Origin: Jiangella sp. DSM 45060
Lineage (GTDB): Bacteria; Actinomycetota; Actinomycetes; Jiangellales; Jiangellaceae
Assembly (NCBI RefSeq): GCF_900105175.1
Contig: NZ_LT629771.1
Coordinates: 3,410,001-3,474,000, forward strand
Direction of reading: 5' to 3'
Length of the DNA stretch: 64,000 nt
The translations under genes and the position numbers were made by a program. A model generated the notes under the pieces. It was not told the DNA's origin. It searched no databases and saw only the letters and a list, made by a program, of their open reading frames with translations. Below, piece by piece: positions 9,626-19,761 of the stretch. Numbering within the stretch: the stretch's first letter is position 1; each line of letters starts with the position of its first letter.

Positions 9626-10393
9626 TCATCGGAACACCCAGCCGCCGTCGACGGTGACGACCTGGCCGGTCACGAACGCGCTGTCGTCGCTGGCGAGATA
9701 GACGAAGGTCGGCGCGAGGTCGTCGGCGTAGCCGCGGCGGCGCAACGACTGCTGCGCCACCACCTCGTCGAAGAGCGCCCGCTCGTCCGCGAACAGCTCC
9801 GTCTCCTGCTCGGTCCGGATCGCTCCGGGCATGACGGCGTTGACGCGGATGCCGTCGGCCCCGAGCTCGCGGGCCAGCGCCCGGGTGATCCCGATGATGC
9901 CCGCCTTGCTCGCGGTGTAGTGCAGCGATCCGGGCTGCCCGGTCTCCGCCATGATGCTGGTGACGGTGACGATGGAGCCGTGCCCGGAGGCGGCCAGATC
10001 CGGATGCGCGGCCCGGGCCAGCAGCCACGTCGCGCGCAGGTTGACCGCCAGCACGTGGTCCCATTGCTCGACGGTGATGTCCTGCCAGTGCGCGTGCCCG
10101 CCGGCCGCGGCGTTCGCCACGACGATGTCGAGCGGACCCAGCGCGCGCCGCGCCTGTTCCACCAGGTCCGACGGCCCGCGCGGGTCGCCGAGGTCCGCCT
10201 CCGCCGTGACCACCCGCGCACCGCCGGCCGCGAGCTCGTCGGCCAGCTGGGCGGCCTCCGTCTTGCGGTCGACGCGTGGCTCGTGGGCCAGGACGACGGA
10301 CGCGCCCTCGGCGGCGAAGGCTCGGGCCGCCGCGGCGCCGATGCCGCGCGACGCGCCGGTGACCAGTGCGACCCGGCCGGCCAGGCGGCTCAT
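9626..10393 (-). CDS. Short-chain dehydrogenase/reductase (SDR)
   Basis: 255 residues, a classical SDR: the NAD(P)-binding TGASRGIG near the N-terminus, a VANAAAGG element, Ser in VTSIMAE and the catalytic HYTASKAG (Tyr-x3-Lys), ending in VTVDGGWVF. An acidic-plus-basic pattern after beta2 (HEPRVDRK) leaves cofactor choice open. The start overlaps the end of the M81 gene by 4 nt, so the two are cotranscribed. It presumably oxidises or reduces a hydroxy group on the substrate handled by this operon; the substrate is not readable from sequence. Confidence 0.9.
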   Translation of the reverse strand: MSRLAGRVALVTGASRGIGAAAARAFAAEGASVVLAHEPRVDRKTEAAQLADELAAGGARVVTAEADLGDPRGPSDLVEQARRALGPLDIVVANAAAGGHAHWQDITVEQWDHVLAVNLRATWLLARAAHPDLAASGHGSIVTVTSIMAETGQPGSLHYTASKAGIIGITRALARELGADGIRVNAVMPGAIRTEQETELFADERALFDEVVAQQSLRRRGYADDLAPTFVYLASDDSAFVTGQVVTVDGGWVFR

Positions 10394-11889
10394 CGGACCG
10401 TCTCCGGGTCGAACCGGGCCTCGGGCTCGAACGGGTACATCGGCCGGCGGCGTTGGTGGAAGCCGAACACGGAGAGGTCGGCGCTGGTGGAGCCGGGGGT
10501 GTCGGCCCAGATCAACTGGCTGGCGATGGGCTCGAACGCCGCCCGCGGGGCATGGACGCCCTTGGCGACGACGATCGGCACGCCGGCCGGGTCGATGCCG
10601 AGGGTGCTGAACTGCATCCGGCTCCAGGTGCCTTCGGGCCGCGAGTGCAGCGCCAGCAGATAGCCGTCATCGGTGCGCACCCCTGCCGAGGTGCCCAGGT
10701 CGAAGACGCGGGCGCCGCCGTGGGTGGCCGACGGGTCCTCGAACCGGCCGTCGGTGACGGCGATGACCTCGCCACGGATCGGGAACGGGCTGCCGTGCCG
10801 GTCGTCGACCTTGCCGCCGACCGTGAGCTCGACCCGGGCGCCGACGCCGGCGGCCGCGCACGACAGCGCCACCGCGGGGTCGTAGACGCACTGCGCCACA
10901 CCGGTGACGCCGAGCCGGCGGGCCGCGTGCAGCAGATGGGTGGAGTCGCCGGGGCTGCCGCCGCCGACGTTGTCGCCCATGTCGAGGACGACCACGGGGC
11001 CGCCGTCCGCGGCGCCGGCCTGCCGCATCGCCTCGTCCGTACCGGGCGCCGTTCCGACGAAGTCCGCGCGACGTTCCCAGGTCGCGGCCGCGACCGACCG
11101 GGCGGCGTCGGCGGCGAGCGCCGGGTCGCCGTCGGCGACGGCGACCACCGACATGCCCATCTCGGCGACGTCGGCGTACGGGAACCCCTCGACCAGGCTC
11201 ACCGAGAGCACCCCGGGACGGCGTTCCTGCTCGCGGGCGCCGGCGAGCAGCCCGCGCATGGGCTCCTGACCCGTGCCCATACGCAGGATGCCGGCCGCTA
11301 GGGGCAGCTCGGCCAGCGCCATGACCGGCCGGATCTCGCCGCGGATCGTCCGGCCCAGCAGCCGGGCACAGGCCAGGCCCTGCTCACGCGCGTCGACGTG
11401 CGGGTTGGTCTGGTAGACGGTGATGACGTCGGCGTGGTCGACCAGCCGCCGCGAGACGTTCGCGTGCAGGTCGAGCGTGACGCCGATCGGGACGTCCGGG
11501 CCGACGGCCGCGCGCACCCGCCGCAGGAACTCGCCGTCGGCGTCGGGGTGGCCGTCCGCGACGGCCGCGCCGTGCTGCGGCAGCAGGACGCCGTCCCACG
11601 GTCCCTGCTCGCGCAGCCGCGCCAGCACGAGACCGGTCAGGTGCTCGAACGCCTCGGCCGTGCTGGCGCCGGTGGGCGTGATCCAGCTGTACACCAGCGG
11701 GACGACCTCGACGTCAGGTTCCTCGGCCGCGTAGGCGAAGTAGCCGGCGAGGATCGACTCCGACCGCTCGTGACGCTGCCGGATCGCCTCGCCCTCGAGG
11801 ATGCCGGCCCGCTGCCACGCCGCCAGCGTCGCCGTCGACGGGGCGAACGTGTTCGCCTCGTGACCGAAGCCTGCCATCGCCAGACGCAT
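10390..11889 (-). CDS. M81 family (MlrC-like) metallohydrolase
   Basis: 499 residues, matching the M81/microcystinase-C family in length and motifs: GFGHEANTFAP at the N-terminus, LDLHANVS with metal-ligand Asp140 and His142, TNPHVD with His164, and the C-domain DNVGGGSPGDST. The ATG at 11889 shares one base with the stop of the aminotransferase gene (TGATG); a TTG one codon earlier is less likely. MlrC itself cleaves a small linear peptide, but most family members sit in catabolic operons with unknown substrates, as here between an aminotransferase and an SDR. Cytoplasmic. Confidence 0.88.
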   Translation of the reverse strand: MRLAMAGFGHEANTFAPSTATLAAWQRAGILEGEAIRQRHERSESILAGYFAYAAEEPDVEVVPLVYSWITPTGASTAEAFEHLTGLVLARLREQGPWDGVLLPQHGAAVADGHPDADGEFLRRVRAAVGPDVPIGVTLDLHANVSRRLVDHADVITVYQTNPHVDAREQGLACARLLGRTIRGEIRPVMALAELPLAAGILRMGTGQEPMRGLLAGAREQERRPGVLSVSLVEGFPYADVAEMGMSVVAVADGDPALAADAARSVAAATWERRADFVGTAPGTDEAMRQAGAADGGPVVVLDMGDNVGGGSPGDSTHLLHAARRLGVTGVAQCVYDPAVALSCAAAGVGARVELTVGGKVDDRHGSPFPIRGEVIAVTDGRFEDPSATHGGARVFDLGTSAGVRTDDGYLLALHSRPEGTWSRMQFSTLGIDPAGVPIVVAKGVHAPRAAFEPIASQLIWADTPGSTSADLSVFGFHQRRRPMYPFEPEARFDPETVR

Positions 11890-13151
11890 CAAGCGGACAC
11901 CTGTGCCGCGGCGGCGTCGAACCGCTCCAGCGTCGCCGCCATCTCCTTGTCCGCGTGCGCGGCCGAGACGTACCAGATGCCCCGGGCGGCGACCCAGACG
12001 CCGTGGTCGGCCAGCGTGTGCGAGAACGCCGCGTAGCGGTCGAGGTCGAGGCCGGCCAGGCCGGCGTAGTCGTGCACCGGCGCGGGGTCGCCGAAGGACA
12101 CGTGGAAGGCCATCGGCAGGCCCTGCGCACGCAGCGGCAGACCGTGGTCGCGGCCGATCTCGACGATCGCGTCCATCAGCGAGTCGCCGTACTCCTCCAG
12201 CCGCGCGTACGGCGGGTCCTCGCGCAGCGCCTTCAGGCTGGCGATGACGGCGGCGCAGGCCGGCACGGAGCCGTTGAAGGTGCCCGCGTGGACGACGCCG
12301 TCGGCGAACCGGTCCATCAGCGCGGCGGAGCCCGCGAGCGCCGACACCGGCCAGCCGCCGGCCATCGCCTTGCCGTAGACGGCGAGGTCGGGCCGCACCC
12401 CGAACCGCTCGGCGGCGCCGCCCAGCGCGACCCGGAACCCGGTGATGACCTCGTCGAAGATGAGCACGACGCCGTGCGCGTCGCAGAGCCGGCGCACCTG
12501 CGCCAGGAACCCCTCGGCCGGCGGGATGGCGCCGTTGTTGAACATGACCGGCTCCACGATCACCGCCGCGATGTCGTCGTGCTCGGCCAGCGTCGCCTCC
12601 AGGGCGGCGGCGTCGTTGAACGGCAGCACGTACGCCTCGGTGACGCTGTGCGACAGCTGGCCGGCGCTGCCTGGGGCAGGCTTGCCGTCGACCATGGAGA
12701 TCAGGACGTTGTCCAGCCAGCCGTGATACGTGCCGGCGAAGCGGACGAACCGGTTGCGGCCGGTGGCCGCGCGGGCCAGCCGCAGCGCCGCCTGGTCGGA
12801 CTCGGTGCCGGTGACGCCGAAGCGCACCCGCTCGGCCCAGCCGACGGTGTCGAGGAACAGCTCCCCCGCCTCGTTCTCGAGGACGTGGTTGGCGCCGAAC
12901 ACCGATCCGCGCCGCGCCTCGGCCGCCACCGCGTCGTTCACCCGTGCCGGCGCGTGACCGAGAAAGTTGGGGCCCTGCCCGAGCAGGTAGTCCACGTAGT
13001 CATTGCCGTCGGCGTCGTAGAGCCAGGCGCCCTCGCCCCGCTCGAAGAAGATCGACGGCGCGCTCAGACGGACATTCGAATGCACCCCACCCGGCGTGAG
13101 CTCGCGGGCACGGCTGGAGAACGCAGCGGAGCGCTCGAGAACGGTGGACAA
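11889..13151 (-). CDS. Class III aminotransferase, glutamate-1-semialdehyde-aminomutase-like
   Basis: About 420 residues. PLP-binding features are TYHGW, IFDEVITGFR (Asp233) and the Schiff-base lysine in VYGKAMAGGWP (Lys261). The TTG at 13151 is chosen because GGAGGCGAGG stands just before it; upstream in-frame codons lack a site and would overlap the operator region. HemL-like sequences outside haem operons commonly act on amino sugars, beta-amino acids or related amines, which would fit a nonulosonate or amino-sugar pathway (inference). It is the first gene of the four-gene operon behind the operator at 13208-13235. Confidence 0.88.
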   Translation of the reverse strand: MSTVLERSAAFSSRARELTPGGVHSNVRLSAPSIFFERGEGAWLYDADGNDYVDYLLGQGPNFLGHAPARVNDAVAAEARRGSVFGANHVLENEAGELFLDTVGWAERVRFGVTGTESDQAALRLARAATGRNRFVRFAGTYHGWLDNVLISMVDGKPAPGSAGQLSHSVTEAYVLPFNDAAALEATLAEHDDIAAVIVEPVMFNNGAIPPAEGFLAQVRRLCDAHGVVLIFDEVITGFRVALGGAAERFGVRPDLAVYGKAMAGGWPVSALAGSAALMDRFADGVVHAGTFNGSVPACAAVIASLKALREDPPYARLEEYGDSLMDAIVEIGRDHGLPLRAQGLPMAFHVSFGDPAPVHDYAGLAGLDLDRYAAFSHTLADHGVWVAARGIWYVSAAHADKEMAATLERFDAAAAQVSA

Positions 13152-13207
13152 CCTCGCCTCCCAGGCGGTGACGGGAAACCGAGCGGGCTGCCGGCGAATC
13201 GGCAGAT

Positions 13208-13272
13208 GTTCCACTGACTGGAACGCTCGGTTCTAACTGTTGAATCATACGGGACGAAAACGGTCCTGCCTA
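13208..13272 (-). promoter_or_regulatory. Promoter and three-half-site operator of the aminotransferase operon
   Basis: On the minus strand: -35 TAGGCA (13272-13267), 17-bp spacer, -10 TATGAT (13249-13244), then TAGAAC-N5-GTTCCA-N5-TGGAAC (13235-13208). The last two half-sites form a perfect inverted repeat, GTTCCA-GTCAG-TGGAAC. The operator begins 8 nt after the -10, over the likely transcription start. The -35 lies inside the upstream terminator hairpin. The same layout recurs at four other promoters in the window. Confidence 0.75.
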
Positions 13273-13302
13273 CCCGGCATCGCGGCGGGTGGGCAGGACC
13301 GT
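13256..13302 (-). terminator. Intrinsic terminator after the RraA gene
   Basis: A 17-bp stem with one wobble pair (arms 13260-13276 and 13286-13302), a 9-nt loop and, on the minus strand, a TTTT run at 13259-13256. It ends the 13-gene operon that starts at 26463. Confidence 0.85.
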
Positions 13303-13312
13303 CGTCAGTCAG

Positions 13313-13996
13313 CTACTCGTAGGCGGCGAGGAAGTCGCCGAATCTCTCGACGTCGAGTCGTCCCTGCCTGACGTGGCCGATGATCTCCCGCTCGGTCGTC
13401 TCCACCGCGTGCGCCGCCGCGGCGACCTCCCCGGCGATCGCGCGTGGCACCTCGACGACGCCGTGCGCGTCGCCGTGCAGCAGCGCGCCGGGCTCGACGA
13501 CCATCCCGCCGACCCGCACCGGCACCCCGACCTCGACCAGGTGCGCGTGGGCGTGCGACACCAGCACCGAGCTCGCGTAGAAGCGGAAGCCCAGGGAGCC
13601 GACCTCGTCGATGTCGCGGACGCCGCCGTTGGTGACGGCGCCGACGCAGCCGTGGGCGCGGTGGATGTACGCCATGACCTCGCCCCACAGCGCGCCGACC
13701 GGCCGCTCGTCGAGGTCCTCGACGACCACGACGCGCGGCTCCGGCAGCTCCGCGATGTGCCGCAGCAACTCGACCAGGGGCACGGCGTCGTCCGATCGCT
13801 GCGCCGACCGCATGCGCGCGGTGGCCGCGTACGCCGTCCACGGGCCCGGCCCGCCGGCGACGTGCCGCACGGTGGCGTCGAGGAAGCCTTCCGACCGCGG
13901 CCGGACGTCGAAGGTCTCGATCGCGTTGGCGATCGTCGGTGTCGAGTACCGCTCCATCTCGGCCAGCCAGCGCATCGGCACCGGTTCGACGCTCAT
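13313..13996 (-). CDS. RraA-like (4-hydroxy-4-methyl-2-oxoglutarate aldolase) family protein
   Basis: 227 residues with the family signatures GAVTNGGVRDIDEV (Arg and Asp of the metal/pyruvate site) and LLHGDAHGVVEVP. Family members are metal-dependent retro-aldolases or decarboxylases of oxoacids, or the RNase E regulator in proteobacteria; in this catabolic operon an aldolase-like role is more likely. Last gene before the terminator at 13256-13302, 16 bp after the IclR gene. The substrate is unknown. Confidence 0.85.
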   Translation of the reverse strand: MSVEPVPMRWLAEMERYSTPTIANAIETFDVRPRSEGFLDATVRHVAGGPGPWTAYAATARMRSAQRSDDAVPLVELLRHIAELPEPRVVVVEDLDERPVGALWGEVMAYIHRAHGCVGAVTNGGVRDIDEVGSLGFRFYASSVLVSHAHAHLVEVGVPVRVGGMVVEPGALLHGDAHGVVEVPRAIAGEVAAAAHAVETTEREIIGHVRQGRLDVERFGDFLAAYE

Positions 13997-14012
13997 CTGC
14001 CGTGTCCCTTCC

Positions 14013-14795
14013 CTAGGGCGTGTCTGCCTCGTCCGGCTCGGACTGGTCCCGCGGCCGGGTGGAGAGCGCCGAGAACTCGCGCGCCGCCTCCGTGAGCGCC
14101 TCGGCGACCAGCGGGACGTCGTCCATGCTGAGGCGGGACAGCGGCGCGGACAGGCTCATCGAGATCGGCAGCCGCAGGCCGTGCACCGGCACGGCCACGC
14201 AGCGGCTGTCCGGCTCGCCCTCGCGATCGTTGATGGCGTAGCCGCGCTCCCGGATCCGGGCCAGTTCGCGCAGGTAGTCCTCCGGATCGGTGATGGTGTG
14301 CTCGGTGTAGCGCGGCATGCCCTCGCGCTCCAGCAGGGCGCGCACCTCGCCGTCCGGGCGCCAGGCGGTGAACACCTTGCCGAACGCCGAGGCGTGGATC
14401 GGGTACCGCATGTTCGGCCGCTGCACCGTCCGGGTGGCCCGCTGGCTCTCGACGATCGCCAGGTAGTAGACGCCGCCGCGGTCGAACATGCCCAGGCTGA
14501 CGGTCTCACCGAACTCGTCGCGGAGTTTCTCCAGGTACGGGCGGACCCGCTGGGTGAGGACGTCGAGCCGCTCGGAGTTCAGCGCCAGCCCGACGAGGAA
14601 GCGGCCGTCCTCGCCGCGCTCGACGTAGCCGCGCGCCTCGAGCGCGGTGAGGTAGCGGAACGCCGAGCTCTTCGGCAGCTTGGTGGCCTTGGTGACGTCG
14701 ACCAGCGTCAGCCCGTCGGGCCGTTGCTGCACCAGGTCGAGGATGTCGCAGACGCGCTCGACAGCGCGGATCGGGTAGGAGGAGTCGTTGGTCAT
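14013..14795 (-). CDS. IclR-family transcriptional regulator (second)
   Basis: 260 residues: winged helix RAVERVCDILDLVQQ...LPKSSAFRYLTALEARGYVER at about 10-70 and an effector domain with VRPYLEKLRDEFGETVSLGMFD and NDREGEPDSRCVAVPV. Clearly related to the IclR at 8788 but divergent. ATG 14795 overlaps the stop of the deacylase gene by 4 nt. It sits inside the importer-aldolase operon, whose promoter carries the shared operator, which would give it feedback control if it binds there (inference). Confidence 0.93.
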   Translation of the reverse strand: MTNDSSYPIRAVERVCDILDLVQQRPDGLTLVDVTKATKLPKSSAFRYLTALEARGYVERGEDGRFLVGLALNSERLDVLTQRVRPYLEKLRDEFGETVSLGMFDRGGVYYLAIVESQRATRTVQRPNMRYPIHASAFGKVFTAWRPDGEVRALLEREGMPRYTEHTITDPEDYLRELARIRERGYAINDREGEPDSRCVAVPVHGLRLPISMSLSAPLSRLSMDDVPLVAEALTEAAREFSALSTRPRDQSEPDEADTP

Positions 14796-15772
14796 CTGAG
14801 TGCTCCAGACGGGACGAGCGCGTCGGACGGCAGTCCGAGCTGTGCCGGTCGGGCGGCGGCGATGCCGGCGACCGGGGTTCCGGGATGGACGTGCGCGGCA
14901 CGTCGCAGGGTGACGACGTGACCGGACGCGGCGGCGTGCACGTGCTCGAGCACCTGCGCGCGAGTGTCGACGACCGTCCCGACCAGCTGGCCGGCCTCGA
15001 CCCGGTCCATCAGTGCGACCTCCGCGTGGAACATCCCGCCGACGGCGACCTGAGAGAACATGTCGACGTCACCGTCGCCGTGCACCCATACCGGCACCGT
15101 AGCGCCCGGAGAGGTCTCATCGGGGAGCATCGCGAGATCGGCCAGTACCCGCCGCACACCGGACACGTACGCGTCGAGGTACCGCTCGTCGAGCACACCG
15201 CCCACCGGCGACTCCGCGTAGATCGCCGGGATGCCGAGCTCCTGGGCCACCGTCAGCGTGCGCCCGGGGCCCAGCGCGCCGTGCGTCCACACCACCGGCG
15301 CGCCGAACGCCAGCGCCAGCCGCACCGCGCGGTCCGCAGCGTCCGACCCGTCGTCGAGGCAGCCCGCGAAGAGCGGCATGTCCGTGTCGGGGCTGGACGT
15401 GTGCAGGTCGACCAGCACATCGGCGGTGCGCAGCAACTCCTCGGTCACCAGGTGCGCCAGCCGTTCCGTGGCCGACCCGCCGGCCCGCCCGGGGAACACC
15501 CGGGCCAGGTTGAGTCCGTCGCCGGGGCCCACCCGGGTGTCCGCCTCGTACGCCGCCTCGTGCGTGACGGGGACGACGCGCAACCGGCCGGCGCGCAGCG
15601 GCAGCGGCAGCCGGGTCAGCCGGGCCGCGGCCAGGATGCCGCCGACCTCGTTGCCGTGCACGCCGCCGAGGATCACGACGGCCGGCCCGGGTGCGCCGCT
15701 GTCCAGCTCGTGGACGTCGATCCCCGCTCCGCCCGGGCCCGTCAGCCGGTGCTCCCGCCACGCCGCGGTCAT
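14792..15772 (-). CDS. Succinylglutamate desuccinylase/aspartoacylase-like zinc hydrolase
   Basis: 326 residues, M14-like AstE/ASPA family. Zinc ligands are visible in GGVHGNEVGG (His39, Glu42) and VDLHTSS (His123), and a beta-rich C-terminal lobe follows. The family removes N-acyl groups or cleaves C-terminal residues from small amides. In this operon it could deacylate an imported N-acylated amino acid or sugar acid (inference). The ATG at 15772 overlaps the preceding stop (ATGA). No signal peptide. Confidence 0.85.
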   Translation of the reverse strand: MTAAWREHRLTGPGGAGIDVHELDSGAPGPAVVILGGVHGNEVGGILAAARLTRLPLPLRAGRLRVVPVTHEAAYEADTRVGPGDGLNLARVFPGRAGGSATERLAHLVTEELLRTADVLVDLHTSSPDTDMPLFAGCLDDGSDAADRAVRLALAFGAPVVWTHGALGPGRTLTVAQELGIPAIYAESPVGGVLDERYLDAYVSGVRRVLADLAMLPDETSPGATVPVWVHGDGDVDMFSQVAVGGMFHAEVALMDRVEAGQLVGTVVDTRAQVLEHVHAAASGHVVTLRRAAHVHPGTPVAGIAAARPAQLGLPSDALVPSGALR

Positions 15773-16854
15773 CGCGTCCGCCCGAGTAGCGCGTCGAGCC
15801 GGGCGGGAACGTCGCCGGCCGAGATCACCGGCGTGTCGTCGGCGGGGGCCATCCGCCGCAGCGCGTCGCGGTCCTTGTAGCCGGCGCCTGTGAGCACGAT
15901 CGCCACCCGGTCGTCGCGCCGCAGCCGCCCGGCGCGGGCGTCGGCGAACAGCCCTGCCAGCGCGGTGGCACCGGCCGGCTCGACCAGCAGGCCGCACCGG
16001 GCCAGCTCCTCCTGCGCCTGCCAGATCGCCTCGTCACCGACCTCGACGGCGTGCCCGCCGGACTCGCGCACCGCGCCGACAGCGCCGTCGGTGTCGTAGA
16101 GCGCCGCCATCTGCAGTCCCGACACCGTCGTCCGCACCGTCCCGGCGATGCCGCCGGGGAAGCCGTCGAGGGCGCGGCGCAGCGCCGCGGACCCGGACGG
16201 CTGGACGCCGACCAGACGCGGGACGCGGCCGAGGTCGCGGTAGCCGCGGTGCACGCCGGTGAGCAGGCCGCCGCCGCCGACCGGCAGGTACAGCGCCGTC
16301 AGCTCCGGCGCCTGCTCGGCCAGCTCGAAGGCGATCGTCGACACCCCCTGCATGGCCTCGGGCGCGTAGTGGAACGCGGTCAGCATCGGTGCGAACCCGC
16401 GCTGCTCCGCCTGCTCGGCGATGGCGTCGGCGACGGCGCGGGTGGACGCGGCGTCGTGCCCGACGCCGGCCACGCGGTGCACCGTCGCGCCCATGACCAG
16501 GATCTCCCGCAGCTTCACCGGCGCGGTGTCCGTGAGCGTGAAGAGGATGGCCCGCGACCCGGCCGCCGCGGCGTAGGCGGCGGCCGCCGCGCCGCCGTTC
16601 CCCGAGGACGTCCCGACCGTCCCGGCCAGGCCGCGCTCGTTCACCAGCGAGTACGCGACCGATGCGATGCGCGCCTTGAACGAGCCGGTCGGATTGCGGT
16701 CCTCCGCCTTCGCCAGCACCGACGCCACGCCGAGCCGGCGGCCGAGCGCCTCGGTGAGGTCCAGCACCGGAGTGCCGCCCTCGCCCAGGGTGACGATGCT
16801 CTTGGGCGCGACGGCCGGCAGACGGTCCGCGTAGCGCCACATTCCCTCGGTCAC
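15769..16854 (-). CDS. PLP-dependent lyase, threonine synthase / diaminopropionate-lyase-like fold type II
   Basis: 361 residues from a GTG at 16854 that overlaps the ATP-binding gene stop (GTGA). Fold type II features: the Schiff-base lysine in NPTGSFKAR (Lys60), the SSGNGG phosphate/substrate loop and the PVGGGGL PLP-phosphate loop. It resembles threonine synthase, threonine dehydratase and related lyases. Placed with an aminotransferase, a Rid protein and a deacylase, it probably eliminates an amino or hydroxy group from an amino acid; the product imine would suit the Rid protein at 26614. The exact reaction is unknown. Confidence 0.85.
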   Translation of the reverse strand: MTEGMWRYADRLPAVAPKSIVTLGEGGTPVLDLTEALGRRLGVASVLAKAEDRNPTGSFKARIASVAYSLVNERGLAGTVGTSSGNGGAAAAAYAAAAGSRAILFTLTDTAPVKLREILVMGATVHRVAGVGHDAASTRAVADAIAEQAEQRGFAPMLTAFHYAPEAMQGVSTIAFELAEQAPELTALYLPVGGGGLLTGVHRGYRDLGRVPRLVGVQPSGSAALRRALDGFPGGIAGTVRTTVSGLQMAALYDTDGAVGAVRESGGHAVEVGDEAIWQAQEELARCGLLVEPAGATALAGLFADARAGRLRRDDRVAIVLTGAGYKDRDALRRMAPADDTPVISAGDVPARLDALLGRTR

Positions 16855-17876
16855 GTCGCCGTCCTCCCGGCCGGTCCGCTGGTCAGCTCCGCCTCGGCGG
16901 CGAAGTGGCAGGCCGTGCCCGCACCGCCGGGCGTCCGGATCTCCAGCACCGGCCGCTCCGCCCGGCACCGGTCCTCGGCCTTCCAGCACCTGGTGTGGAA
17001 CGGGCAGCCGGCCGGCGGGTCGGCCGGGCTCGGCAGGTCGCCGCTGAGCAGGATCCGGCGGTCGAGGTCGCGCAGCCGCGGGTCAGGCACCGGCACGGCG
17101 GACAGCAGCGCCTGGGTGTACGGGTGCGCCGGCCGGGTGAAGACGGTGCCGGCCTCGCCGTACTCGACGATGTGCCCGAGGTACATCACCGCCACCCGGT
17201 GCGCGAGGTGCTGGACCACGGCCAGGTCGTGCGCGATGAACAGGTACGCCACCCCGAGCTGACGCTGCAGCCGCGCCAGCAGGTTGATCACCTGGGCCTG
17301 GATCGACACGTCCAGCGCGGACACCGGCTCGTCCAGGATGAGCAGCCGCGGCTCCAGCGCCAGTGCGCGGGCGATGCCGACCCGCTGCCGCTGCCCGCCG
17401 GAGAACTCGTGCGGGTAGCGGTTGACGGAGTCGGCACCCAGGCCGACCAGCTCGAGCAGCTCGACGACCCGGGCCCGGCGCGACCGGCGGTCGCCCACCC
17501 CGTGGATCTCCAGCGGCTCGGCCAGGATGTCGCCGACCGGCATGCGGGCCGGCAGCGAGGCGAACGGGTCCTGGAAGACGAACTGGATGTCGCGGCGGAC
17601 GGCACGCAGCTCGCGCGCCTTCATCGCGGCGAGGTCGCGGCCGTCGAACCGGACGGTGCCGGCCGTGGGCGGGTGGAACCGCATGATCGTCTTGCCCACG
17701 GTCGACTTGCCGCAGCCGGACTCGCCGACCAGGGCCAGCGTCTCGCCCCTCCCGATCTCGAACGACACGCCGTCGACCGCGCGGACGGTGGCGACCTGGC
17801 GCTGCAGGACCCCGCCGCGCACGGGGAAGTGCTTCACCAGCCCGTCGACCGCCAGCAGCGGATCGTTGCCGCTCAT
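16851..17876 (-). CDS. Peptide/nickel-type ABC transporter ATP-binding protein (OppF-like)
   Basis: 341 residues. Walker [11 protein letters not shown]-loop FVFQDPF, signature FSGGQRQR, Walker B LLILDEP and the switch His in IAHD are all present. A C-terminal oligopeptide-transporter extension contains the [14 protein letters not shown] cysteine cluster typical of OppF/DppF and possibly binding Fe-S. ATG 17876 overlaps the OppD-like stop by 4 nt. It works with the adjacent OppD-like ATPase, two permeases and a lipoprotein receptor. Confidence 0.95.
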   Translation of the reverse strand: MSGNDPLLAVDGLVKHFPVRGGVLQRQVATVRAVDGVSFEIGRGETLALVGESGCGKSTVGKTIMRFHPPTAGTVRFDGRDLAAMKARELRAVRRDIQFVFQDPFASLPARMPVGDILAEPLEIHGVGDRRSRRARVVELLELVGLGADSVNRYPHEFSGGQRQRVGIARALALEPRLLILDEPVSALDVSIQAQVINLLARLQRQLGVAYLFIAHDLAVVQHLAHRVAVMYLGHIVEYGEAGTVFTRPAHPYTQALLSAVPVPDPRLRDLDRRILLSGDLPSPADPPAGCPFHTRCWKAEDRCRAERPVLEIRTPGGAGTACHFAAEAELTSGPAGRTAT

Positions 17877-18865
17877 GCCACCTCCTCCGCCGCCAGCTCG
17901 CTGTGGAAGTGGCAGGCGCTGACGTGGCCGGCGGCGACCTCCGTCAGTGCCGGCTGGAACCCGCACTCCGCCCGTCCGCCGGACAGCTCGCAGCGCACCC
18001 GGAAGGCGCACCCGTCCGGCAGCCGGCGCGGGTCCGGCGGCTGCCCGCCGATGGCGGGCAGCTCGTCGCGCCGCTCCCCCAGCCGGGGCAGGCTGCGGAG
18101 CAGGCCCCGGGTGTACGGGTGCCGGGGACGATGGAAGATCGAGTCGACGTCGGCGGTCTCGACCACCCGGCCGGCGTACATGACCACCACCCGCTCGGTC
18201 ATCTCGGCGATCACGCCGAGATCGTGCGTGATCATCACCAGCGCGGCGTCGTGCTCGCGCTGGACCCGCCGGAGCAGGTCCAGGATCTGCGCCTGGATGG
18301 TGACGTCCAGCGCCGTCGTCGGCTCGTCGGCGATGATCAGCCGGGGACGGTTCGCCATGGCCATCGCGATCATCGCCCGCTGGCGCATGCCGCCGGAGAA
18401 CTGGTGCGGATACTGCCGCGCCCGCTCCTTCGGCGAGGGGATGCCGACCTCGGCGAGCAGCTCGGCCACCCGCGTGGCCGCCGCCCGCCGCGAGATCGGC
18501 GCGTGCCGGCGCAGGCTCTCGGCGATCTGCTCGCCGATGGTCATCACCGGGTTGAGCGCCGTCATCGGGTCCTGGAAGACCAGCCCGATGTCGCGGCCCC
18601 GGATCTGCTCGAGCTCGCGCTCGCGCAGCGCGAGCAGGTCGCGCCCGGCGAACCGGGCGGTCCCCGACACCACCCGGCCGGACGACGGCAGCAGGCCCAG
18701 CACGGACGCGACGGTCACGCTCTTGCCGGAGCCGGACTCCCCCACCACCCCGACGGTCTCGCCGGGCATGACCTGGTAGCCGGCGCCGTTGACGGCCGGG
18801 ACGGTGCCGCCCTCCACCCGGAACTCGGTGACGAGGTTCTCGATCGACAGCAGCGGCTCGGTCAT
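17873..18865 (-). CDS. Peptide/nickel-type ABC transporter ATP-binding protein (OppD-like)
   Basis: 330 residues. Walker [11 protein letters not shown]-loop [13 protein letters not shown], signature FSGGMRQR, Walker B LIIADEP, His-loop ITHD, and a C-terminal cysteine-bearing Opp extension (GCAFRVRC). ATG 18865 overlaps the DppC-like stop. It forms a heterodimeric ATPase with the OppF-like protein. The operon context suggests import of an oligosaccharide, glycopeptide or modified sugar acid rather than generic peptides (inference). Confidence 0.95.
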   Translation of the reverse strand: MTEPLLSIENLVTEFRVEGGTVPAVNGAGYQVMPGETVGVVGESGSGKSVTVASVLGLLPSSGRVVSGTARFAGRDLLALRERELEQIRGRDIGLVFQDPMTALNPVMTIGEQIAESLRRHAPISRRAAATRVAELLAEVGIPSPKERARQYPHQFSGGMRQRAMIAMAMANRPRLIIADEPTTALDVTIQAQILDLLRRVQREHDAALVMITHDLGVIAEMTERVVVMYAGRVVETADVDSIFHRPRHPYTRGLLRSLPRLGERRDELPAIGGQPPDPRRLPDGCAFRVRCELSGGRAECGFQPALTEVAAGHVSACHFHSELAAEEVA

Positions 18866-19761
18866 CGGGCCGCCCTCGGGTCGGCGGCGTCGCGCAGGCC
18901 GTCGCCGACGAAGTTCACGGCGAGGACGGTGAGCGCGATGGCGATGCCCGGCGGCAGCCAGAGCCACGGCATCGACTCCAGGATGGTCAGCGACTGTGCC
19001 TCGTTGAGCATGTTCCCCCAGCTCGCGGTCGGCGGCGGAACGCCGAGGCCGATGAACGACAGCGCCGCTTCCAGCAGGATGGCCTGCGCCACCTCCAGCG
19101 TCGCGACCACCGTGAGCGGCGCGACGACGGCGGGCACGACGTGCTTGCGCAGCACCCGCGCCGGTCCGGCGCCCAGCCCGGAGACCGCCTGGATGGAGTC
19201 CTGCTCGCGCAGCGACAGCGTCAGGCCGCGGACGATCCGGAACGCGACCGGCCAGTGGAACAGGCCGATGCCCAGGATCAGCGCCGTGACGCTGGGTCCG
19301 ACGAAGGCCACCACGACGATGACGATGATCAGCGTCGGGAACGACAGGACGACGTCGGTGATGCGACTGAGCACGGCGTCGACCCAGCCGCGGAAGTACC
19401 CGGCGACCGCGCCCAGCACCAGCCCGATGGTCGTCGTCAGGGCGGCCACGCTCAGCCCGACCAGCAGCGACACCCGGCCACCGGCGACCAGCCGGGCCAG
19501 CACGTCGCGTCCGGCCGAGTCGGTGCCGAGCAGGTGCCCGTCACCGGGCCCCTGCCGGATCGCCGTCGGGTCCACCGCGTTCGGGTCGTCCAGGAAGAAC
19601 GGCAGCACGATGGCGGCCAGGCCGAACAGGACCAGCACCACCAGCCCGGCCACCGCCACCTTGTGCCTCCGGAACCGCCGGACGGCCAGCTGTCCAGGCG
19701 ACAGCGAGCCCTGCCCCTCCGGCGGCCCGGCCGACGTCGTCATGGTGTCCAGTGCGGTCAT
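18862..19761 (-). CDS. ABC transporter permease, DppC/OppC-like
   Basis: 299 residues with an N-terminal helix after [12 protein letters not shown] and about five more membrane segments. The cytoplasmic coupling motif lies around [21 protein letters not shown], and the family feature [15 protein letters not shown] follows the first helix. ATG 19761 overlaps the DppB-like stop by 4 nt. It pairs with the DppB-like permease to form the channel. Confidence 0.93.
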   Translation of the reverse strand: MTALDTMTTSAGPPEGQGSLSPGQLAVRRFRRHKVAVAGLVVLVLFGLAAIVLPFFLDDPNAVDPTAIRQGPGDGHLLGTDSAGRDVLARLVAGGRVSLLVGLSVAALTTTIGLVLGAVAGYFRGWVDAVLSRITDVVLSFPTLIIVIVVVAFVGPSVTALILGIGLFHWPVAFRIVRGLTLSLREQDSIQAVSGLGAGPARVLRKHVVPAVVAPLTVVATLEVAQAILLEAALSFIGLGVPPPTASWGNMLNEAQSLTILESMPWLWLPPGIAIALTVLAVNFVGDGLRDAADPRAAR

